Position numbers and translations under genes: made by a program | The notes under the pieces: model-generated | Databases searched by the model: none | Told to the model about the DNA's origin: nothing | What the model saw: only the letters and a program-made list of their open reading frames with translations | From: Phytophthora quininea | Taxonomy: Eukaryota > Oomycota > Peronosporomycetes > Peronosporales > Peronosporaceae | Reading direction: 5' to 3' | Length of the DNA stretch: 27,434 nt | Assembly: GCA_011947345.1 (NCBI GenBank) | Contig: JAAVTG010000345.1 | Coordinates: 1 to 27,434 of the forward strand | In this document: positions 20,331-27,434 of the stretch, piece by piece | Numbering within the stretch: position 1 is the first letter of the stretch | Layout of the letters: the number at the start of each line of letters is the position of its first letter

Positions 20331-21009
20331 GTGTGTATTCACCATTAAGAGCTTCTGGTGCTTTAAACCACTTAAGGGCTGCGTACCTTCCTCCTCGTCT
20401 TGTTCATCCCACGACCAAGTTACCGTGCTCCAGTTGGCTTTTGAGCTCACCGTGAATTGTGCAGCCGTTCTGGACTTCAGCCGGCGACTCCGCCAGCAGC
20501 AGTGTTCAAGACACGTAATTACTGCGCGGTGGATAGATGCAGACAAGCCGACTAAGGCAAGAAGGAGATACAAAACATAAGCTTCAACTACGGCAAACTA
20601 AACTTGATTCAAGAAAAAAATGCTCACGCTGAGGACCATAATTGCTCGTTCTTCTTCGCCGCACACAATAGCTACTGTTATAGCTTTAAAGCGCGCATAA
20701 CATTTAAAGGTGTCTCGGCTTCCGCTCAACTAGCTCTAAAAACAAAAGATATCGTCACCGAATGAAAAGCAGCAAAGTTTTGCAAGGTAAGATGCTTTAC
20801 CTCGTTCCTGAGTTGTCTGTGGTTCTGTCGGCTCGAGACTTTCGCAGATCTCCCGAAGTTCGTCGTCGATGTCGGCTATTGTAGTACATCAGTTGATTGA
20901 CGAACAAGCTGCAAGGTATGGATTCGGCTTTCCACCTTTCATGCCCAACAGCTTCTGAACACGCACCCTCTTCACCTCTGTCCATAACACACTTGTAAGA
21001 ACTGCTCGT
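20331..21009. other. Intergenic, no gene recognised
   Basis: 679 bases between methyltransferase A and the Crinkler-like ORF. The first about 40 bases (GTGTATTCACCATTAAGAG) are shared with the remnant at 21918-21958 and are 3' UTR. An A-rich tract lies at about 20610-20620. Short minus-strand ORFs are unsupported. Confidence 0.45.
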
Positions 21010-21387
21010 CTAAGCAACACAGCCCAGCCACCTCGCCTTTGAACGGAAGCTCGATGAGAAGCTGGACGCTACCTCCCGCGTGGGTAAGTCTAACCCAGGT
21101 TCGTCGAAGGCTATGACGTCGCTCAGTCTTTCGAAGTTCTTGAGCACGCTCTTGATCGTGCGGTCGGAACTCATGTACTGGAGCCACTTCACATCAGCAA
21201 GACTGAGCCACTCGCCGTCGCGCCGGGTCAAGTAAACTTTCAGGTCGCCCATCGAGCACTTGTAGCCTCGTTTTATGAGAACGACGCTCTTGAGCAAGGA
21301 GACGTTCATCCTATCGCCTTCCACTTCGACGACGAACTCAGGATAATCCCCGAACACGAAGTACCCAAGTGTGTTCCTCATGGCCAA
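21010..21387 (-). CDS. Crinkler (CRN)-like N-terminal domain protein, short or truncated
   Basis: The 125-residue ORF has one recognisable block: GDLKVYLTRRDGEWLSLADVK. Its arrangement (aspartate, LxVYLTRR, aspartate-glycine, WL, acidic, VK) parallels the DLQLFLAK...WL region of oomycete Crinkler effectors, a ubiquitin-like header that directs entry into host cells. The canonical LFLAK is VYLTR here. Upstream, YPEFVVEVEGDRMNVSLLK matches the header's strand pattern (F-V-V-x-V followed by a helix). There is no signal peptide at the start, and no HVLVVVP motif or C-terminal effector domain follows, so this is a truncated copy, a non-secreted relative or a chance resemblance. It is convergent with methyltransferase A. 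Confidence 0.42.
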   Translation of the reverse strand: MAMRNTLGYFVFGDYPEFVVEVEGDRMNVSLLKSVVLIKRGYKCSMGDLKVYLTRRDGEWLSLADVKWLQYMSSDRTIKSVLKNFERLSDVIAFDEPGLDLPTREVASSFSSSFRSKARWLGCVA

Positions 21388-21473
21388 TGTGCGAATGACC
21401 GATGCGCGAATGACATCTTGTGGTTGAACAAATCGACAAAGGTCAGGCGCCTAGGGTGACGGGTCAATTGGAG

Positions 21474-21490
21474 CTTCTCCCTAGGAGAAG
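21474..21490. repeat. Perfect hairpin, 7-base stem
   Basis: CTTCTCC-CTA-GGAGAAG lies about 85 bases upstream of the Crinkler-like start. Role unknown. Confidence 0.8.
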
Positions 21491-21520
21491 TTTCACGAAA
21501 TGTTGTGCTGGTCACCCCGT

Positions 21521-21958
21521 ACGTTTGGCAGCAGCTATGACCACGGCAATATCCAGCATCTATGAATCTGTAGCAACGCTGCTGTTGGTCGGGAGAAGGA
21601 GTGCTCGCTGCGTGCTTCTCGAGGACGTCTTCGTTTTGAGAACTATGGATGCAGTAATGAGGTGCAATCGTTTATACGTAGTATCCCAAGAAACTCGATA
21701 GTAAGATGCAGCCTTGAACGATTAAAAGTTTTAGGCGGGCTTGATACAAAATGCTGCCGTCACTCCAACACCAGCCCGGTTACCATTTCTGATAGCTCTT
21801 TGACGACGTGCCACAATTTTTATCATAGCAATAGCCCCACACACGACAGCTACTCGTTGACGGCAAGAAGCAGACCGGCTGAATAGATATGTACATCATC
21901 AGCACTGCCAAAAACTAGGTATATATTCACCGTTAAGAGTTATTGCTGCTTTAGAGTC
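21521..21958 (+). pseudogene. Collapsed duplicate: exon 1 of ASH-like gene joined to the 3' end of methyltransferase A
   Basis: 21521-21667 aligns with 17763-17908 (shared runs include ATCCAGCATCTATGA, TGTAGCAACGCTGCTGTTG and GAGAACTATGGATGCA). About 21845-21958 aligns with about 20255-20372: GTACATCATC then GCCAAAAACTAG and TATTCACC match the last codons, stop and 3' UTR of methyltransferase A. Both parts keep their original order and strand, with most of the two genes deleted between them. Exon 1 is frameshifted after GTTGGT. The middle (21668-21844) has no clear match. The remnant ends ten bases before the stop codon of the hydroxyisourate hydrolase. Confidence 0.85.
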
Positions 21959-21967
21959 ATTGTCTGC

Positions 21968-22375
21968 TTAGCTGCCACGGTACGTCGAGTACCCGAAGGG
22001 ATTGAGGAGCAGAGGCACATGGTAGTGCTGGGTCGGGTCTTTGACGATAAAGTTGATGACCACTTCCGGGTAGAAGAACTCGGCCACCCCATTGGCCTCG
22101 AAGTACTCTTGCGTATGGAACACCATCCTGTAGGTGCCTGCAGCGAATTCAGCGCTTTGCGGCACCAAATCTGTAGCGACGCGACCGTCGCTGTTGGTTC
22201 GACCGTCGTTCACTGAGATCCAGTCGCCATTTCGGAACTGCTGCAACTCCACTCGGATGTTGGCGGCGGGGACACCGCGCGATGTGTCCAAGACGTGGGA
22301 AGTCACTGGTGACTTGTACATGGCGTCGGGAGCGAGATGGCGGTGGATCGTTTCGACACGACGCGATGCAGACAT
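21968..22375 (-). CDS. 5-hydroxyisourate hydrolase (transthyretin-like), with PTS2-type peroxisomal signal
   Basis: An intact 135-residue single-exon gene. The enzyme converts 5-hydroxyisourate, the urate oxidase product, to OHCU in the urate-to-allantoin pathway. Family hallmarks are all present: TSHVLDTSRGVPA at the N-terminal strand with the catalytic His, NSDGR with the catalytic Arg, HYHVPLLLNPFGYSTYRGS at the C-terminus with the second His, and the terminal YRGS signature that separates hydrolases from true transthyretins. Residues 6-14, RVETIHRHL, fit the PTS2 consensus [RK]-[LVI]-x5-[HQ]-[LA] exactly, so import into peroxisomes is likely. Length is normal. It lies 182 bases downstream of alternative oxidase 1 on the same strand. 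No other purine-catabolism gene is in the window. Confidence 0.95.
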   Translation of the reverse strand: MSASRRVETIHRHLAPDAMYKSPVTSHVLDTSRGVPAANIRVELQQFRNGDWISVNDGRTNSDGRVATDLVPQSAEFAAGTYRMVFHTQEYFEANGVAEFFYPEVVINFIVKDPTQHYHVPLLLNPFGYSTYRGS

Positions 22376-22557
22376 CGAGGGAGAATATCGGAGTCTGACC
22401 AGGTGGTCGAAGTGCTGAATGCGAACGTGTTTTACTTACGTGAGGAGACAGTGTTCTCGTTTAAGTAAAGTGTCCCCACGTATGTGGACACTTGGATGCA
22501 ATGCAAATCAAAAGGAACCGTCCGCTTCCGATGGAGGAACGATGAGAGTCGTCACGT
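22376..22557. other. Short intergenic, promoter of hydroxyisourate hydrolase
   Basis: 182 bases between the oxidase 1 stop and the hydrolase start, both minus. It contains an imperfect inverted repeat GTGTCC...GGACAC (about 22468-22492). No gene. Confidence 0.4.
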
Positions 22558-23554
22558 TTAGTGGTGGCTGAAGACAAAGGGACTGACGCCCTTCTTCTGG
22601 TCCAGATTGGCGAACGCGTGGTTCACGTCGCGGTGGTTGCACTCGTCCGCGCGGATGCACTTGATCATGTCGTAGACACTCGAGCCTTCAGGTAACTTGT
22701 AGTAGGTCTGGGCAATCAAAGGAGCCTTCTTCTCCTTCCACACATCCAGGTGACCGTCCTCAATGTCCTTCAACAGACACGTGTACGTCACGGCCTCCTC
22801 CTCGAGGTAGCCGACGAACCGGTGGCAGGTCTTGGGAGACACCAAGTAGGTGAGGAAGAAGCCGTTGAAGAAGACACCTTGAGCACCGACCACCAGCGCA
22901 CGGAAGACGTATCCCGGCTGCTTGATGTTCATGAAGATGAGGAGGTGCATGCGCTCGTTCTCAGCCTCCTCGAGCAGCGTGTGGATCCAGCCGTAGTCGC
23001 GCTTGAGCAGCCGCAGCGAGCGGAGGTGACGGAGCATACCGCCGACCATACCGGGGACGCCGGCCACAGACTCGAGGAAGAGGGTACGGTTGAGCCAGTC
23101 CTTCTCGGTCATGGCCCCGCCGGGGCCGCGGTAACCGGAGATGATGTCGAAGCCGACACGCAGCGTCTTGATGGCGTAGAACGCCACGCGCTCGTGCATC
23201 TTGACCACAGGGTGGTGGGTTTGCTCCACGACGGTGATCTTGTCGAGGTCGTAGACGGCGTGGTTGATGGGGTTGTCCCACGGGCTCGCCGTTGACGGCG
23301 GTGGGGCCAAGAGGGTGGACATTCTTGGACTCTTTGAAGTGAGCCTTGTAGGCCGGTTCGTTGGTAGCGTCGGTCGGCTCGTCGAGCTTGGGTGGGTGAA
23401 CGGCGACGGTGGAAGCGAAGCGGACCGTGTGCATGGGCGCGAGTTGGACCGGCGTGACGACACGTTGGCGCTTGAACAGACCCATTGACTGGCGACGGAG
23501 GTGCTGCTGCACGAAGGAGCGCTCCATCATCTTGGCAGTCGTAGCGTAGTGCAT
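22558..23554 (-). CDS. AOX: Alternative oxidase 1 (mitochondrial ubiquinol oxidase)
   Basis: About 332 residues, single exon, start ATG at 23554. AOX is a diiron protein of the inner mitochondrial membrane that passes electrons from ubiquinol to oxygen without proton pumping. The N-terminus (MHYATTAKMMERS, then LRRQSMGLFKRQRV) is an Arg-rich presequence. The iron-ligand motifs are LFLESVAGVPGMV, EEAENERMHLL, LEEEAV and RADECNHRDVNH, all complete. Relative to copy 2 it lacks the Lys after EEEAV (three bases). The frame changes at about 23278-23283 between GEP and WDNPINHAVYDLD, where two bases appear lost (GTGTGG reduced to GTGG). Copy 2 is broken at the same junction, but by a different length. 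A TCACTTCC Inr-like site lies 9-16 bases before the ATG. Confidence 0.95.
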
Positions 23555-23562
23555 GACGAAGA

Positions 23563-23570
23563 GGAAGTGA
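23563..23570 (-). promoter_or_regulatory. Inr-like site of alternative oxidase 1
   Basis: Minus-strand CCTCACTTCCTC contains TCACTTCC (TCAYTYY), very close to the ATG at 23554. A short 5' UTR is plausible for oomycetes. Confidence 0.35.
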
Positions 23571-24460
23571 GGGCTTTGAAGCTTAGTTGAGGACTTGGGA
23601 CTTGCACCGCAAATGAAATTGTGAACCAACACCTGAAGTCTGAAGTCTGAAGACCGTCGGGACAAAGTGAACTGTAGCGCTCCTCGTTCACTTCGACGGT
23701 AACTTCAATTTCATCTGTCTCGGATTGCACGTGTTTTGTTGGGTAAACCGAATTTGCACGAGGTGCGACTTGGGCGGACGATGCGCTTGGCATTCAACAA
23801 TGCGGCGCTCGGCTCTGGTTGTTGCTCTCCACGGCTTGACTGCGGTCTTGTTAAAAGCAGCTCGATCCTGCTGCAAGCACATGAAGCAGTTGAAACGTAG
23901 AGCTCAGCAACACATCTCGACAAGTCGAACAGCTACGAAATGCTACACCAAGCAGCATGAAGGGAATGCCACCTCCAGCGAGTTGTCTTAGCGAGCTGCC
24001 ATCAGCAAAGTCATGCCGGCGACACCTTGTCTGCCGGCATAGACACGGGTCGCTCAGCCAAGCCGAAGTCGTGCAGGACTTGCATACGAACCGAGTGGTG
24101 TCTGCTTGCGATCTGCAACAGCGGAATGAGACAGATAATGGGCATGTCATCGCTCCTCATTCCGTTACTTTCATCGACGCGAAAGACAAATCCACGGGAG
24201 GGGCGACATCATCCATCCTTCATCCAACAACACGAGAAGCGCATGACTTTGGTTGTTTGCTCGCTCCTGGATAGATTCAACGCCATCTCATGCGTGAATT
24301 ACTTGCACTTCGCTTGCAAATCGCTTTACCCAGTACGACCAGGACAACTTGAGATAGCCTCAGCGAAATACTTCCAGGTGCAAGGTGCAGACTTCCAGTC
24401 TTTTCATTGAGCAGATTCAGTGTCCACCACCCTGTTGCGGCGGTGATTATCTACAGCCTG
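23571..24460. other. Intergenic between oxidase 1 and methyltransferase B
   Basis: 890 bases, no supported gene. Several ORFs of 60-127 codons on both strands overlap one another and show no domain. One plus-strand reading from an ATG near 23800 starts with a short hydrophobic stretch but has no further support. The promoter of oxidase 1 lies at its left end and the methyltransferase B 3' end at its right. Confidence 0.4.
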
Positions 24461-25294
24461 CTACTTCGCTCGAGCGAGGATGAGGTAGGTCTCCAACCCG
24501 ATCGGCGAGCCCGTGGCCAGCCACTCGTCAGCGAGGCGCTTCACAACTTGAAAGTGCTTGGCTTTCAGCTCGTCGTCCACCAGCGGGAACGTCTCCCTGT
24601 GAAACTCGGCAAACGCCTCGCCGCTCCAAAGCTCGACGACGCATTGGAACGGCCAGATCTGCACGTTTGAGAATCCCGCGGCGGCGAAACGCTGACGTAG
24701 AGCGGAGAGGTCCTTCCCCATGGCGAAGTTGGGGTGCTCCACTACGTTCTCCTCGATGCCCAGCAGCTTGTTCGCCTCGGCGTTGATGGTAAACGTTCCG
24801 CTTCGTTCGGGCGATCCCCAGATCGTAAAGCCAGCGACTCCGTCGGGTGTTAGCACCCGCTTCGCGCAGCAGTGCGTCTGCATCCGGGGTTAACTGCAAG
24901 CAGAGACTCGCGACGTAGCGATCCACCGATCCAGACGCAATTTCCGCCAGGTCTTGCCCATTGGCTTCCTGGCACTTGATCGTGAGCTGTCCAGAGGCAG
25001 CACCAGCCAAGCTCTTCTCGGCCAGACCGACCATCACGGGGACAGGTCGGTGACCATGAGCGTCTTCTTCTCATCCTCCGACACCTTGGAGCACCCGTCC
25101 AGCATGTACTGGGCGATGTCCATCGACCCCAATCCGGCGCCCGCCGCGACCTCCAGGACGCTCTTGGCTTGATCCAGTTGCATGTGCGCGTGCAATTGGC
25201 GTGCACACTGCAACGTCATGCGCTTGTTGGCCGTCTCGGTGAAGCGTACGGCGAACTTGTTCCAGTTCTCTCTCATCATCGCGACGTCGGCCAT
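24461..25294 (-). CDS. Class I SAM-dependent methyltransferase, paralogue B (intronless)
   Basis: About 279 residues in one exon. It carries the same motifs as paralogue A: RENWNKFAVRFTETANKRMT, SAM loop VLEVAAGAGLGSMDI, LMVTDLSP, SLCLQLTPDADALL and GVAGFTIWGSP, ending ETYLILARAK. There are two frame disturbances. One C is missing from the run at 25038-25041, just after TDLSP. At about 24857-24870 five bases are missing relative to paralogue A, where a GCGAAGCGAAG-like duplication probably collapsed. There is no intron at the EANG-QDL codon where paralogue A has one. The start at 25294 gives a length and N-terminus matching A. It is divergent from oxidase 2. Confidence 0.87.
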
Positions 25295-25717
25295 CCTTGG
25301 TAGAGCTCTCTTTGCTGGGATTCCAAAAGTGGCCTTCTACAACGGCGGGGCACCTTTAAGTTAGAGCGCCTGACTTCAACACGACGAGAACCTTGATCTC
25401 GAGTTTCTCTGCTGTCCCTGGAAGTCTGCTCATTTGTCATCGCACGCCTTCAAGATGCATGCCTGACCATGAAGTTTCGCACGCCACCTGCGAATGGCAA
25501 AGCCACACGGATTACAGATTAGTGAGCAGAACTGCAACGCAACCTGTGTGTGGATTATCGCCGTTGCCGTCGTTTGCAATCCTACCGTAAGTGCGGGACC
25601 TCCAAAGCTGAAGCAGACCACCGCTCATTCCTCAATTCAACTCCCAAGTCACAAGCACCACCAAGCCAACTCCACTTGCCTCCAAGGCCCCCAGCTTTCG
25701 AGTCAACACCCCCAACC
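25295..25717. promoter_or_regulatory. Divergent intergenic region, methyltransferase B / alternative oxidase 2
   Basis: 423 bases separate two start codons facing away from each other, so the region must hold both promoters. The oxidase 2 side has the best core promoter in the window (25623-25638). On the minus strand, GGCCACTTTTGG (about 25333-25344) is a weak Inr candidate for methyltransferase B. Confidence 0.6.
25623..25638 (+). promoter_or_regulatory. Oomycete Inr + FPR core promoter of alternative oxidase 2
   Basis: GCTCATTCCTCAATTC matches the known oomycete core element GCTCATTYYNCAWTT(T): an initiator TCATTCC followed by the flanking promoter region CAATT. It predicts transcription start about 90 bases before the ATG at 25718. 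Confidence 0.75.
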
Positions 25718-26724
25718 ATGCACTACTCCGCCACGGCCAAGTTCATGGAGCGCACTGCCATGAGCCAGCTCGGCCGTCGTCAAGCTGCTGGAATGCTGAA
25801 GCGCCACCGGTTCGCACCAGCTTCAGCTTTCAACTTCTCGTCCACAGCTTCGACCACCGTCACGCCCGGACAATCGGCCTCGCCAGTCACTGGCAAGCCA
25901 ACGCCCACCGACGCTACCAACGAACCGGCCTACAAGGCTCACTTCAAAGAGTCCAAGAATGTCCACCCTCTTGGCCCCACCGCCGTCAACGGCGAGCCGT
26001 GTGGGACAACCCCATCAACCACGCCGTCTACGACCTCGACAAGATCACCGTCGTGGAGCAAACCCACCACCCTGTGGTCAAGATGCACGAGCGCGTGGCG
26101 TTCTACGCCATCAAGACGCTGCGTGTCGGCTTCGACATCATCTCCGGTTACCGCGGCCCCGGCGGGGCATGACCGAGGGACTGGCTCAACCGTACCCTCT
26201 TCCTCGAGTCTGTGGCCGGCGTCCCCGGTATGGTCGGCGGTATGCTCCGTCACCTCCGCTCGCTGCGGCTGCTCAAGCGCGACTACGGCTGGATCCACAC
26301 GCTGCTCGAGGAGGCTGAGAACGAGCGCATGCACCTCCTCATCTTCATGAACATCAAGCAGCCGGGATACTTCTTCCGTGCGCTGGTGGTCGGTGCTCAA
26401 AGTGTCTTCTTCAACGGCTTCTTCCTCACCTACTTGGTGTCTCCCAAGACCTGCCATCGCTTCGTCGGCTACCTCGAGGAGGAGGCCGTGAAGACGTACA
26501 CGTGTCTGTTGAAGGACATTGAGGACGGCTACTTGGACGCGTGGAAGGAGAAGAAGGCGCCGCTGATTGCTCAGACCTACTACAAGCTACCGGAGGACGC
26601 GTCGGTGTTCGACATGATCAAGTGCGTGCGCGCGGACGAGTGCAACCACCGCGACGTGAACCACGCATTCGCGAATCTGGACCAGAAGAAGGGCGTGAGT
26701 CCTTTCGTCTACAGCCACCACTAA
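25718..26724 (+). CDS. AOX: Alternative oxidase 2 (mitochondrial ubiquinol oxidase)
   Basis: About 336 residues, single exon, inverted relative to oxidase 1. Its presequence (MHYSATAKFMERT, then RRQAAGMLKRHRF and a Ser/Thr-rich stretch) differs clearly from copy 1. From TDATNEPAYKAHF on the two are almost identical until the last 90 residues. The four iron-ligand motifs are intact (ENERMHLL, EEEAV, RADECNHRDVNH and the SVAGVPGMV helix). Frame breaks: one base lost at about 25997-25999 (GAGCCC to GAGCC), one at about 26168 (GCC to GC) and two at about 26174-26179 (GAGAAGG to GAGGG). The last two fall either side of MTE, so the frame is shifted across only a few codons there. The missing bases are present in copy 1 except at the first site. 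Confidence 0.95.
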
Positions 26725-27434
26725 GGATATTGTGGTTGACTTTCCACTTGCTCTGTTCCTCCGTTGGAAGTGGAGCGTCAAGCACCCAAGCATTCTTGCA
26801 TCCGAGCTGTAAACATATAGTCCTAGCACTTGACGAAATCAAGAGTTTGTTGGATTACAACACAAGTGTGGTCACGTTGCAGCGTAGTTTGGAGCGCTGC
26901 TGGCCCCAGATTTCTCTGACTCGACACACCAGTATCACAAATGTCCATGCTAGTGTTCACGCTGTATCGTAGAGAGAGCAAGCAAAGCGCCGAAGCTCCC
27001 CAACAGCATTCAATCCCAGTGAATGGGCTATCCAAACGGTGCCCGTTAGCTGGGACCCTGGGAGTGGTGCGTCCGATCTCCCGGGCGCCACTACAGATAC
27101 AGCCCCACCTCGTGCCTTGGCCTACCACCGCCAAAACAACCCTCAGCCACATGTCTTTGGCCGTGTTCGTCAACAATACTCCATTCAACAAGGTCACTCA
27201 ACAACACCACTGATCCGACGGATGTCGAGGTGCGACACGAGCGTGCTGTCGATTTGAATACTCGCTGGCGAACGAACTCCTGACCGCACGTTGCCTTGAC
27301 TTGCCTTCAACATCGCGAAAGCTAGCTAACTTACCTACTATCGGCTTGTGACGAGCCGGTCTCCCAGCGCGTGCTGCTTGGTCGACGGCCGCGAGTCCCA
27401 CATCCAGCACTACCACCAGCTCCCCATTATCCAA
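26725..27434. other. Region downstream of alternative oxidase 2, no firm gene
   Basis: About 710 bases. The first 200 are probably 3' UTR. A plus-strand reading from about 27005 to 27257 (WAIQTVPVSWDPGSG, then Pro/Gln-rich to a TGA) is open for 80 codons with natural-looking composition. A minus-strand ORF (27434-27198) runs off the window edge. Neither shows a known domain, so I cannot call a gene. Confidence 0.35.

Noticed and set aside
20082..20573. 163-codon minus-strand ORF beginning with a hydrophobic, signal-peptide-like MYLLLALVGLSAS
   Set aside because: Most of it is antisense to exon 2 of methyltransferase A; no RXLR-type motif or domain follows, so it is likely chance.
22750..23295. 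181-codon plus-strand ORF antisense to alternative oxidase 1 (and its twin, 25939-26457 minus, in oxidase 2)
   Set aside because: It mirrors the conserved oxidase coding sequence, is Asp/His/Glu-rich as a reverse-frame artefact, and appears in both copies only because the sense strands are nearly identical.
24027..24410. 127-codon plus-strand ORF between oxidase 1 and methyltransferase B
   Set aside because: No domain, Cys/Ser-rich mixed composition, overlapped by other ORFs; nothing separates it from chance.
1..27434. CRISPR arrays, tRNA or rRNA genes, bacterial operon signals
   Set aside because: None seen; gene structure with short spliceosomal introns is eukaryotic.

Overview
This window reads as nuclear DNA of an oomycete, most likely Phytophthora or a close peronosporalean relative. 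The signs are compact intron-poor genes with 56-94 base GT-AG introns, an alternative oxidase, a Ty3/Gypsy element with a WIDD reverse transcriptase box, a Helitron remnant, a Crinkler-like effector domain, an oomycete-type core promoter (GCTCATT Inr plus CAATT flanking element), and many stramenopile-style domain fusions. I identified everything by eye from translations and motifs; no database was searched.

Layout. 1-2601 is a degraded Ty3/Gypsy retrotransposon on the minus strand, cut by the left edge. 2602-3998 holds a remnant of an oomycete repeat-family ORF and a 37-base tandem repeat. 3999-4890 is the 3' part of a Helitron on the minus strand: a Pif1-type helicase C-terminus plus a textbook hairpin and CTAG terminus. 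4894-5680 is a broken Gly/Ser-rich repeat gene that runs directly into a mitochondrial-type ferredoxin lacking a recognisable start (to 6224). Next come a VPS9-domain Rab5 exchange-factor-like gene (minus), a transposase-like relic (minus), a small GTPase with an unusual N-terminal ubiquitin-like/KHA-DCX-like domain (plus), an INCENP homologue with an internal SAP domain (plus) and a FYVE-GAF protein (minus). A compact cluster follows: an unknown ASH/MSP-like gene and methyltransferase A (plus), a Crinkler-like fragment (minus), a remnant duplicate of the first two genes, a 5-hydroxyisourate hydrolase with a perfect PTS2-type signal (minus), alternative oxidase 1 (minus), methyltransferase B (minus) and alternative oxidase 2 (plus).

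How genes relate. The right third has been shaped by duplication. There are two methyltransferase paralogues, one with and one without an intron at the same codon. A collapsed tandem duplicate lies between Crinkler-like and hydrolase genes. The two alternative oxidase genes are inverted and share about 550 bases of nearly identical sequence flanked by diverged ends, the signature of gene conversion. Methyltransferase B and oxidase 2 are divergently transcribed from a shared 423-base intergenic region.

Caution about frames. Nearly every long conserved gene is broken by small losses, mostly one base and often in a short homopolymer; no insertion is needed anywhere. Diagnostic residues survive on both sides of each break. 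I therefore treat these as probable sequence/assembly deletions rather than pseudogenes, and give gene spans across the breaks.
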